Source: JBBRYB01 sp038238115 (lineage in GTDB: Bacteria > Actinomycetota > Actinomycetes > Propionibacteriales > Nocardioidaceae). From it: a stretch of 5,148 bases of DNA. Every line of letters begins with the position of its first letter. Position 1 is the stretch's first letter. Location of the stretch: assembly GCA_038238115.1 (NCBI GenBank), contig JBBRYB010000166.1, forward strand, positions 1 through 5,148, in the 5' to 3' direction. The notes under the pieces are model-generated. The model saw only the letters and a program-made list of their open reading frames with translations. It made no database searches and was not told the DNA's origin. Positions 1 through 5,148 of the stretch are shown here, one piece after another. The translations under genes and the position numbers were made by a program.

Positions 1-67
1 CTGGTTGGCACCGTCACCGTCACCACCCAGGGGCCTCACGGCTCGTGCGACACGACGAACGAAGAAT

Positions 68-139
68 GGGGACTTTCAGATGGCCAAAACCGGGGACTCA
101 GACTTGGCCACCACTGGGGACTCTCTCATGGCCACGGAC
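68..139. repeat. Three tandem 24-bp repeats, probable IS21-family terminus
   Basis: Three copies start at 68, 92 and 116, exactly 24 bp apart. Each has GGGGAC, seven variable bases, then TGGCCA. Internally repeated transposase-binding sites near the ends are a known trait of IS21-family elements, whose outer ends read TG...CA. The last copy runs into CGGACA ending at 140. If that is the outer end, the element lay to the left and 141 onward is flanking DNA. Bases 1-67 would then be the 3' end of istB or its downstream spacer, but I cannot recognise an IstB C-terminus there. The repeat is read directly from the sequence; the family assignment is inference. Confidence 0.6.
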
Positions 140-140
140 A

Positions 141-360
141 GCCAATCGCTGCATTGTCTCAGGCCACCAGCGGTCGACCTCGGGGGCGCGACAGCCCGAA
201 AGCGCGAAGCTCGAGACCGCCGGCACGCTGGCGTCGGGGATGAGGCGGGGGACGGCCAGGCATGCGCCGAATCGTGTCGCCGGCCCCGGCGGGGAACTTG
301 GCCATGGCCCCACGCTTCCCCTCAGCGATGCAATGATCGGACTGAATCTGCGATCACTCC
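141..360. other. Unassigned stretch, no gene recognised
   Basis: All six frames give only Arg/Pro/Ala-rich or broken translations, and none resembles a family I know. A minus-strand frame (98-313) has no convincing ribosome binding site. I see no RNA gene or strong hairpin. It probably is decayed DNA between an insertion-sequence end and the remnant that follows. Confidence 0.4.
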
Positions 361-580
361 AGCGCGACCCGGGTCTCCGACATCACCGACCTCCGCCTGC
401 TCGGCGACCCGCGCGATCATGGCGGAGCCGGACGCACCGACTGGGCCGACCGGCCCATGTACGGGGACTCAGTGTCGGTGGCGACGGCGTTGGTGAATCT
501 GCCATCCCTGCTCGACGATCCCGGGCGGCTGTGTGCGTTGGCAGATCGGGCGGCCTTGTTGAACGAAGCCTTGGGAGGAT
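361..580 (+). pseudogene. Remnant of an unidentified protein-coding gene
   Basis: The frame whose codons begin at 361 reads about 73 residues with strong G/C preference at third positions, as expected for real coding DNA in this genome. It includes DITDLRLLGDP, then DRPMYGDSVSVATALVNLPSL, then a Leu/Ala-rich helix-like stretch. Upstream in this frame there are stops at about 334 and 343, and no start with a ribosome binding site. After about 580 the codon preference weakens, although the frame stays open until 765. An ATG at 457 would give 102 residues but would cut off the well-coded upstream part. I do not recognise the family. I read it as an internal fragment of a lost gene; a functional small protein from 457 is possible but less likely. 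Confidence 0.35.
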
Positions 581-896
581 CAAAGGCGCCATCCGGCACG
601 ATGGCAGGCTTCGCTACTGGGCACCTGGATGCCCTGGGAGGCACTAATGGCTTTTGCCGGGGCTGTTTGGCAGGCTCGGTTCTGGTAGCGGCTGGCGGGT
701 CAGCACTCTTAGGCACTGATCCTCGGTGGAGGTCTTGCAACAGACCGTGCGCCCGCTGGTCGTGAGGAGGCGTTACCGCTGCTGGGATGTCGTGCCCCGG
801 GTGTTGTTGACGGTGAGCACTTGACCATTAGGACGCTGGATGTCTCCTCCGCGCTGCTGAGCCAGGTGACCATGATCGAGCGTGCGGGAGGTAAGG
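581..896 (+). other. Probable left-end non-coding region of the IS110-family remnant
   Basis: No convincing gene lies here. The stretch directly precedes the IS110-type transposase start. In IS110-group elements the segment between the left end and the transposase gene carries a promoter and a structured bridge RNA. Seen here: a hairpin with stem GGTCT/AGACC (731-735 and 742-746), a long-range match GAGGAG/CTCCTC (764-769 and 844-849), and a TTGACC hexamer at 821-826 without a clear -10 at the usual distance. The left boundary of the element cannot be placed. Assignment to bridge-RNA DNA rests on position only. Confidence 0.3.
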
Positions 897-1524
897 GTGT
901 TGTTCGTCGGCAACGACTGGGCTGAGGATCATCATGATGTGGAGATCGTCGATGAGCAGGGTCGCCGGTTGGCCCGTCGACGGCTACCCGAAGGGTTGGA
1001 CGGAGTCACTCGGCTGCATGCGTTGATCGCGCAGTTCGTTCCCGACGAGTGGGGTGGCCTCGATCCTGCTGAGGCGGCCTCGCGGGTGAAGGTGGGGATC
1101 GAGACCGATCGCGGGCAGTGGGTGCAGGCGTTGGTCGCGGCCGGGTACGAGGTGTTCGCGATCAACCCGATGTCGGTGGCCCGTTACCGGGAGCGGCACT
1201 CAACTTCGGGTGCCAAGTCGGATGCCGGCGATGCGCACGTGCTGGCCGAGATCGTGCGCCTGGACCGGTCGCATCACCGCCCGGTCGCTGGGGACTCGCA
1301 GCTGAGTGAGGCGGTCAAGCTGGTGGCCCGCAGCCACCAGAGCTTGGTCTGGGACCGGACCCGGCACGTGTTGCGCCTCGTGGGGTGTTGCGGGAGTTCT
1401 TCCCGGCAGCGTTGGCGGCCTTCGCTGATCTGGACGCGCCGGACGCCCTCGAGCTGCTCGCCGCAGCGCCGGATCCGGACCGGGCCGCGCGGCTGTCGAA
1501 GGCGAAGATCACCGCGACGCTCGC
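897..1524 (+). pseudogene. IS110-family transposase, 5' part only, frameshifted
   Basis: This is the N-terminal DEDD (RuvC-like) nuclease domain of an IS110-family transposase, the enzyme of RNA-guided IS110 elements. Numbered from GTG 897, which follows GGGAGG (886-891) at 5 bp, the acidic residues are D7 (GNDWAEDH), E69 (GIETDRG), and D109 and D112 (KSDAGDA). The in-frame GTG at 882 has no ribosome binding site. The frame is good to about codon 160 (HVLR), then breaks. The homologous sequence resumes in another frame at about 1385 (LREFFPAALAAFADLDAPDA) and runs to KAKITATLA near 1522. One missing base near 1378 accounts for this. The C-terminal domain with the catalytic serine is absent, replaced by an unrelated transposase. 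The product cannot be an active transposase. Confidence 0.85.
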
Positions 1525-1702
1525 AGGTGGTCCCCAACGTGACCGGAGAGACCCTGCGGGGTGTCATTGAGCAGCACGTGGACATGGACGCCGCGGCGCT
1601 CCACACGGACGGCTGGAAGGGCTACGTTGGCCTTGCCCGGACCTCGCTGGCGGTCACGAGTCGGTCAACCACAGCGAGCACGAGTACGTGCGCGTCGAAC
1701 CC
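1525..1702 (+). pseudogene. ISXO2/IS1595-like transposase, internal fragment, frameshifted
   Basis: About 60 codons from the middle of an ISXO2-like (IS1595-family) DDE transposase. The first part reads VVPNVTGETLRGVIEQHV and LHTDGWKGYVG, matching the family pattern in which a strand is followed by a catalytic Asp in TD....Y. After GYVGLAR the frame is lost. Downstream it continues in another frame as GHESVNHSEHEYVRVEP (from 1652), the typical H..VNH...YVR segment. Restoring one G near 1640 joins the two parts. The zinc-ribbon N-terminus, the first catalytic Asp and the C-terminal TNT.E motif are all missing. It is joined to IS110 sequence at about 1521-1527 and to recombinase sequence at about 1700. 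Family recognition is from memory of the motifs. Confidence 0.75.
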
Positions 1703-2157
1703 GGCCGAGCGGGCGAAGCTTCCGCGCTCTCCGCGCCTGGAAGTTGTGAAGCTGTGGAACGCTGACCAGCTCCAAACATTGCTGACGACGGCGGAGACAC
1801 ACCGGCTCTTCGCCTTCTACCGGCTCGCCGCCTACACCGGAGCCAGGCGCGGCGAGCTGATCTACCTGCGGTGGTCGGACCTCGCGCTGGACGAGCGCGC
1901 TGTGACCATCGCCGGGTCGGAGTCCGTCGTCGAAGGGCAGCGGGTTGAGGGGACGACAAAGGGAGACCGGAGCCGCGTCGTATCGATTGATGCCGAGACG
2001 GTGGCGATCATGCGGGGGCACCGGACGCGGCAGGTGGCCGAACGGCTGAGAGCTGGCTCGATGTGGACTGACACCGGGCACGTCTTCGCGACCGAGACCG
2101 CCAAGCGTTGTCACCGGACACTCCGAGCCAGCTCATGCCAAAGCTCGTCACGGCCGC
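1700..2157 (+). pseudogene. Tyrosine recombinase (phage-type integrase), internal fragment, frameshifted
   Basis: The central part of a phage-type integrase that would cut and rejoin DNA at an attachment site. NPAERAKLP near the start looks like the linker after the arm- and core-binding domain. Then follow the catalytic-domain helices with box I, TGARRGELIYLRWSDL, which carries the first catalytic Arg, and the beta-hairpin Lys region GTTKGDRSRVVSID. The frame breaks near 2095 after VFATE. LSPDTPSQLMPKLV, the usual next segment, is found in another frame from 2108, and one missing G (GAGAC for GAGGAC) explains this. The C-terminal H..R...H/W and Tyr nucleophile are absent, as is the N-terminal DNA-binding domain, so it is inactive. 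It points toward the 3' end of the neighbouring tRNA gene, the usual arrangement for an element integrated in a tRNA. Confidence 0.85.
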
Positions 2158-2223
2158 GTGTTGGCAAGTCCGGGCCCCGCCCAGCGGTCTGTGGCGTGTA
2201 GCAGCGTCCTGCCCGGCCTTATG

Positions 2224-2299
2224 TGGCGCGCTCGGAGGGATTCGAACCCCCAACCTTCTGATCCGTAGTCAGATGCTCTATCCGTTGAGCTACGAGCGC
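2224..2299 (-). tRNA. tRNA-Arg(ACG)
   Basis: The minus strand folds as a full cloverleaf. It has acceptor GCGCTCG paired with CGAGCGC, a D-arm containing AGCTCAACGGATAGAGC, anticodon stem TCTGA/TCAGA with loop CTACGGA, and T-stem GGGGG/CCCTC around TTCGAAT. The anticodon ACG (2264-2266 on the + strand) would be edited to ICG and read CGU, CGC and CGA. The discriminator is G and the terminal CCA is encoded (2224-2226). The 3' end faces the integrase remnant, which suggests past use as an attachment site. No T-rich terminator is seen just beyond the 3' end. Confidence 0.97.
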
Positions 2300-2343
2300 T
2301 GGGCCGTCGTACCCGACCGTTGTCCAAGACGACGCGACCAGGC

Positions 2344-2349
2344 AGTCTA
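2344..2349 (-). promoter_or_regulatory. Possible -10 element for tRNA-Arg
   Basis: The minus strand reads TAGACT here, close to TANNNT. It would place the start near 2337, about 38 bases ahead of the tRNA. No good -35 hexamer is found at 17 bp spacing (TCGCCC); TTTCGC is found at 19 bp. The call is tentative. Confidence 0.35.
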
Positions 2350-2380
2350 GCGCGCCCGCGAGAGCCGGGCGAAACCGAGA

Positions 2381-2410
2381 TTGGCCGGTCGACCCCAGCC
2401 CCGCTATGCT
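2381..2410 (+). promoter_or_regulatory. Candidate pckG promoter P1
   Basis: TTGGCC (2381-2386) and TATGCT (2405-2410) are separated by 18 bp and resemble a housekeeping sigma promoter. A start near 2417 would give a leader of about 160 bases. The CRP-like palindrome begins directly after the -10, so a bound regulator there would block this promoter. Confidence 0.4.
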
Positions 2411-2426
2411 TGTGCACTGCTTCACA
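2411..2426. promoter_or_regulatory. CRP/GlxR-like operator upstream of pckG
   Basis: TGTGC, six bases, TCACA matches the CRP-family consensus TGTGA-N6-TCACA in all but one half-site base. Flanking T2410 and A2427 extend the symmetry to TTGTG...CACAA. Actinobacterial GlxR/CRP proteins bind such sites and regulate carbon metabolism genes. If transcription starts near 2457 from the -10-like GATAGC (2444-2449, 17 bp after TTCACA at 2421-2426), the site centre lies about 38-40 bases upstream, near the class II activator position. The motif is seen; binding is inference. Confidence 0.45.
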
Positions 2427-2475
2427 AAGGTCGGTTCGCGCATGATAGCCCGCCGGGCGTACCGTGTCGGGAACA

Positions 2476-2551
2476 TCCACGGACAGAGATCGTGGGCGAC
2501 CCATATCTAAATTTCCGCCCGAGACAGCGGTCCGTGGAATCCTTCACGATC
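2476..2551 (+). promoter_or_regulatory. Structured pckG leader with competing pairings
   Basis: A perfect 9-bp inverted repeat pairs TCCACGGAC (2476-2484) with GTCCGTGGA (2530-2538). Inside it GGGCG (2494-2498) can pair with CGCCC (2516-2520) around an A/T-rich loop. A 7-bp match, GATCGTG (2488-2494) with CACGATC (2545-2551), crosses the outer stem, so the two could be alternatives or form a pseudoknot. The last arm ends 9 bases before the ribosome binding site. I recognise no known riboswitch family. Confidence 0.3.
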
Positions 2552-2575
2552 GCGATGCGCGAGAGGGAACCTGGC

Positions 2576-4405
2576 ATGACCGCCGAAGCCGCGACCGCTC
2601 CAACCGAGACAGCCGCCCCGACGAGCCACGCCAGGCTGCTCGCCTGGGTCCAGGAGGTCGCCGAGCTCACCCAGCCGGACGCGATCCACTGGTGCGACGG
2701 TTCCGAGGGCGAGTGGGCGTCCCTCACCCAGGATCTCGTGAAGAGCGGCACCCTCGTGCAGCTGAACCCCGACATCAAGCCGAACTCGTTCTGGGGTGCC
2801 TCCGACCCGTCAGACGTCGCACGCGTCGAGGACCGTACCTACATCTGCTCGGTCGACGAGGCCGACGCCGGCCCGACGAACAACTGGATGGCGCCCGCCG
2901 AGATGAAGACGCTCATGACCGAGCTCTACCGCGGTTGCATGCGCGGTCGCACGCTCTATGTCATCCCCTTCGTGATGGGTCACCTCGAGTCCGACTCCCC
3001 GATGTTCGGCGTCGAGCTCACCGACTCGGCGTACGTCGTCACGTCGATGCGGATCATGGCCCGGATGGGCACCAAGGTGCTGCGGCGGATCGAGGAGCTC
3101 GACGCAGACTTCGTACCCTGCCTGCACTCGGTGGGCGCTCCGCTCGAGCCCGGCCAGGCCGACGTGCCATGGCCGTCCAGCGACACGAAGTACATCACCC
3201 ACTTCCCCGAGGAGCGGACGATCTGGAGCTACGGCTCCGGGTACGGCGGCAACGCCCTGCTGGGCAAGAAGTGCTACGCCCTGCGGATCGCCTCGGCCAT
3301 GGCCCGCGACGAGGGCTGGATGGCCGAGCACATGCTGATCCTCAAGCTGATCTCCCCGGAGAGCAAGACGTACTACGTCGCGGCCGCCTTCCCGAGCGCC
3401 TGCGGAAAGACCAACCTCGCGATGCTTGCGCCGAGCATTCCCGGGTGGAAGGTCGAGACGCTCGGTGACGACATCGCCTGGATGCGCATCGGCGAGGACG
3501 GACGACTGTGGGCGGTCAACCCCGAGTACGGCTTCTTCGGCGTCGCCCCCGGCACCAACGAGAAGACCAACCCCAACGCCATGCGCACCATCGACATCGG
3601 GAACTCGATGTTCACGAACGTGGCGCTGACCGACGACGGCAATGTCTGGTGGGAGGGCATGGAGGGTCAACCCGACCACGCCACCTCGTGGAAGAAGCAG
3701 GACTGGACTCCCGACTCCGGTGAGCTGTCCAGCCACCCCAACAGCCGCTACTGCACGCCGATCAAGCAGTGCCCGATCCTTGCGCCCGAGTACGACGACC
3801 CGAGGGGCGTGCCGATCGACGCGATCTTCTTCGGCGGCCGGCGCAAGACGACGATCCCGCTCGTGACCGAGGCGCGCGACTGGGTGCACGGCACGTTCAT
3901 GGGCGCCACCCTGTCGTCGGAGACGACCGCGGCGGCCACCGGCGAGGTGGGCGTCGTACGCCGAGACCCGATGGCGATGTTGCCGTTCATCGGCTACCAC
4001 GCGGGTGACTACTTCAACCACTGGATCACCATGGGCAAGGAGAACGACGCAGCCAAGCTGCCCAGGATCTTCTACGTCAACTGGTTCCGCCGCGACGACG
4101 ATGGCGGCTTCCTGTGGCCGGGCTTCGGCGAGAACAGCCGCGTGCTCAAGTGGGCGATCGAGCGGATCGAGGGCAAGGCCGCCGCAGTGGAGACGCCGAT
4201 CGGGCATGTGCCGACAATCGAGTCGCTCGACCTGGACGGGCTGGACATGTCTCGCGAGGACATCGAGGCCGCGCTGCGCGTCGACCCCGAGGAGTGGAAG
4301 CAGGAGCTGCCGCAGATCACCGAGTGGTTCGACAAGTTCGGTGACAAGCTGCCCGCGGTCCTGTGGACCGAGCTGGACGGTCTGAGGGCTCGCCTGGAGG
4401 GCTAA
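2576..4405 (+). CDS. pckG: Phosphoenolpyruvate carboxykinase (GTP)
   Basis: This cytosolic enzyme catalyses oxaloacetate + GTP = phosphoenolpyruvate + GDP + CO2, linking the TCA cycle to gluconeogenesis. The 609 residues fit the GTP-dependent family (roughly 600-620). The family signature FPSACGKTN is at 272-280, with the P-loop lysine K278 and the hyper-reactive cysteine C276. The loop GSGYGGNALLGKKC is at 220-233. Mn ligands by family equivalence are K232, H252 and D299, with D298 beside it in TLGDD. R83 in VARVED is the probable substrate-binding arginine. The start at 2576 is chosen because GAGAGGGA (2561-2568) lies 7 bases upstream and the protein then has normal length. The frame is open back to 2381, but the extra 65 residues are leader sequence, and the ATG at 2555 lacks a ribosome binding site. 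It is monocistronic: the genes on either side are on the other strand. No defect is visible. Confidence 0.98.
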   Translation: MTAEAATAPTETAAPTSHARLLAWVQEVAELTQPDAIHWCDGSEGEWASLTQDLVKSGTLVQLNPDIKPNSFWGASDPSDVARVEDRTYICSVDEADAGPTNNWMAPAEMKTLMTELYRGCMRGRTLYVIPFVMGHLESDSPMFGVELTDSAYVVTSMRIMARMGTKVLRRIEELDADFVPCLHSVGAPLEPGQADVPWPSSDTKYITHFPEERTIWSYGSGYGGNALLGKKCYALRIASAMARDEGWMAEHMLILKLISPESKTYYVAAAFPSACGKTNLAMLAPSIPGWKVETLGDDIAWMRIGEDGRLWAVNPEYGFFGVAPGTNEKTNPNAMRTIDIGNSMFTNVALTDDGNVWWEGMEGQPDHATSWKKQDWTPDSGELSSHPNSRYCTPIKQCPILAPEYDDPRGVPIDAIFFGGRRKTTIPLVTEARDWVHGTFMGATLSSETTAAATGEVGVVRRDPMAMLPFIGYHAGDYFNHWITMGKENDAAKLPRIFYVNWFRRDDDGGFLWPGFGENSRVLKWAIERIEGKAAAVETPIGHVPTIESLDLDGLDMSREDIEAALRVDPEEWKQELPQITEWFDKFGDKLPAVLWTELDGLRARLEG

Positions 4406-4760
4406 AAAGGCTCAGACCTTGTTCCAGAGCGGACAGGTCGCGCCCCAGCCATTGCGCCAGTCGCCCGTTCGAGTCCTGGAAGGTGTCGACCAGGCGGGCC
4501 CGGGTCTCGACGTTCATCGGCGGGTAGTCGACCGGACCGGAGACGCCCTCGACGGGCTCGCTGATGCGATAGCGGTTTCTCCGCTGCACCGGAATGGCAT
4601 AAGCCGGTTCGGGGTCGACGTCGAGGAACTCGAAGAGCGCCTTGAGCGTGCTGGTGTCGTCGGCCTTCAAGTCGTCGAGCAACATCACGTGGAGCAGCGA
4701 TCTGTCGTGCCCGGCCTCGAGGGCGAGGAGCTGGTCCATGTAGCGCCCCCAGTCGCGCCG
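4317..4760 (-). pseudogene. Sulfotransferase, C-terminal remnant
   Basis: About the last 115 residues of a PAPS-dependent sulfotransferase family protein, reading leftward. RDWGRYMDQLLAL begins at 4760. It continues through LLHVMLLDDLKADDTSTLKA, FEFLDVDPEPAYAIP and NVETRARLVDTF, and ends with NGRLAQWLGRDLSALEQ near 4420. This matches the family's C-terminal half: Y..QL, a strand with DDL, FLGVD, and the final RLE..LGRDLS. The N-terminal half with the 5'-phosphosulfate loop (PK.GTT-like) is missing. Instead, at 4760 the sequence passes without a gap into a methyltransferase in another frame. No start codon belongs to it. Its frame also lacks a stop at the natural end and runs on antisense to pckG until 4317. 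A stop in the adjacent frame at 4412-4414 may be the original one. It is a dead gene fragment. Confidence 0.75.
4379..4418. terminator. Inverted repeat across the pckG stop codon, possible weak terminator
   Basis: GGTCTGAG (4379-4386) and CTCAGACC (4411-4418) form a perfect 8-bp stem with a 24-base loop that contains the stop codon. On the + strand only a weak TTGTT follows. On the minus strand no T-run follows the stem. It lies where pckG and the opposing sulfotransferase remnant converge, so a role in ending transcription is plausible, but the large loop and poor U-tract make it a poor intrinsic terminator. Confidence 0.3.
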
Positions 4761-5148
4761 AGGGTGAGCCACCGGCGATGAGACTCGGACCTGTGCACCG
4801 ACGTCACCGCAAAGCCACTTCGCTCGAGCATCGCCGTGAGCTCGTCCTCGTGGTGGTGGACCACGAACAGGTCCCTGCGTGCACCGAGCCGGGCCTGCTG
4901 GACCTCGTCGCCCTCGCCCTCGGCCACCGACAAGTGGAGCACGCCCCCGCCCCGAAGGCCCAGCGCGAAGCCGTCCAGGGTAGCCGCGCTCAGCTCCCTC
5001 GGAACGTGCAGGAAGGCAGCCGCGCACCACAACCCGTCGAGCGAGCCGCGCCGTACCGGCAGCCGCGTCATGTCTGCCTGCGCGACCGCGGCGGACCCAA
5101 CCGCGTTGAGCATCCCGAGCGACAGGTCGAAGCCGACGGCGGTCAGCC
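4685..5148 (-). CDS. Class I SAM-dependent methyltransferase, 5' end beyond the window, altered C-terminus
   Basis: The visible part lacks the N-terminus, including the Gly-rich SAM motif I, which lies beyond 5148. It opens with AVGFDLSLGML, where the acidic residue after strand 2 binds the SAM ribose. QADMTRLPV (motif II, adenine side), LDGLWCAAAFLHVPR (strand 4 and following helix), LRGGGVLHLSV (strand 5), and HEDELTAMLERSGFAVTSVH (final helix and strands) come next. This is the Methyltransf_11/25 type, of unknown substrate. Family-like sequence ends at WLTL (4760-4771). The frame then runs on for about 25 unrelated residues, read from sulfotransferase DNA out of frame, to a stop at 4685-4687. 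The core fold could be complete, so the protein may still work, but the tail is abnormal. It converges on pckG. The internal ATG at 5113 is not the start, since conserved sequence continues upstream. Confidence 0.75.
   Translation of the reverse strand, partial: LTAVGFDLSLGMLNAVGSAAVAQADMTRLPVRRGSLDGLWCAAAFLHVPRELSAATLDGFALGLRGGGVLHLSVAEGEGDEVQQARLGARRDLFVVHHHEDELTAMLERSGFAVTSVHRSESHRRWLTLGATGGATWTSSSPSRPGTTDRCST

Noticed and set aside
68..139. CRISPR array
   Set aside because: The 24-bp units are contiguous, with no spacers of unique sequence between conserved repeats; they fit transposase-binding repeats better.
5..765. Several overlapping plus and minus frames of 70-200 codons
   Set aside because: Except for the frame from 361, they are Arg/Pro/Ser-rich, lack ribosome binding sites and match no family I know.
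2148..2504. Minus-strand frames across the tRNA, including one with VAQRIEHLTTDQKVGGSNPS
   Set aside because: This peptide is the familiar false translation of a tRNA gene and its flank, not a protein.
2464..3468. 334-codon open frame on the plus strand overlapping pckG
   Set aside because: It is an Arg-rich out-of-frame shadow of pckG with no recognisable domain.
2810..4207. 465-codon open frame on the minus strand
   Set aside because: It lies wholly antisense to pckG, whose motifs are complete. Its translation is Arg/Gly/His/Val-rich and of low complexity, the usual mirror frame of a GC-rich gene.
4379..4418. Strong intrinsic terminator of pckG
   Set aside because: The 8-bp stem is real, but the 24-base loop and the weak TTGTT tail do not meet the usual pattern, so it is listed only as a weak candidate.
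4419..4781. 120-codon plus-strand frame after pckG
   Set aside because: It is antisense to the sulfotransferase remnant, which has clear family motifs on the other strand.

Overview
This is a GC-rich actinobacterial chromosome segment. The protein sequences look most like Nocardioides or related Propionibacteriales, but that is an impression without database support. One housekeeping gene in the window is intact, a GTP-dependent phosphoenolpyruvate carboxykinase (pckG, + strand, 2576-4405). A tRNA-Arg(ACG) gene lies on the opposite strand just upstream of it (2224-2299). Both flanks hold gene debris.

Left part, 1-2223: a graveyard of mobile-element pieces abutting the 3' end of the tRNA. In order there are three 24-bp tandem repeats that look like an IS21-type terminus (68-139), an unassigned stretch, and a short coding remnant I cannot identify (about 361-580). 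These are followed by the 5' part of an IS110-family transposase (897 to about 1524), about 60 codons of an ISXO2/IS1595-like transposase (about 1525-1702), and the middle of a tyrosine recombinase (about 1700-2157). The last three are spliced end to end. Each contains one apparent single-base loss, yet a continuous 439-codon open frame (882-2201) runs across all of them, so an automatic annotator would probably report one false fusion protein. The recombinase remnant beside tRNA-Arg suggests that the tRNA was once an integration site.

Middle, 2300-2575: a divergent control region. On the minus strand there is a possible -10 for the tRNA. On the plus strand there are two candidate pckG promoters, a CRP/GlxR-like palindrome (2411-2426), and a leader with a 9-bp inverted repeat and a competing pairing, ending in a good ribosome binding site for the start at 2576.

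Right part, 4406-5148, minus strand: the 3' portion of a class I SAM-dependent methyltransferase entering from the right edge. It is joined out of frame, at about 4760, to the C-terminal third of a sulfotransferase that has lost its PAPS-binding N-terminus. The sulfotransferase frame has no stop at its natural end and runs antisense into the 3' end of pckG.

I see no CRISPR array, defence system or other clearly new system. The points of most interest are the mosaic pseudogene, the possible cAMP-type control and structured leader of pckG, and the chimeric methyltransferase/sulfotransferase junction.
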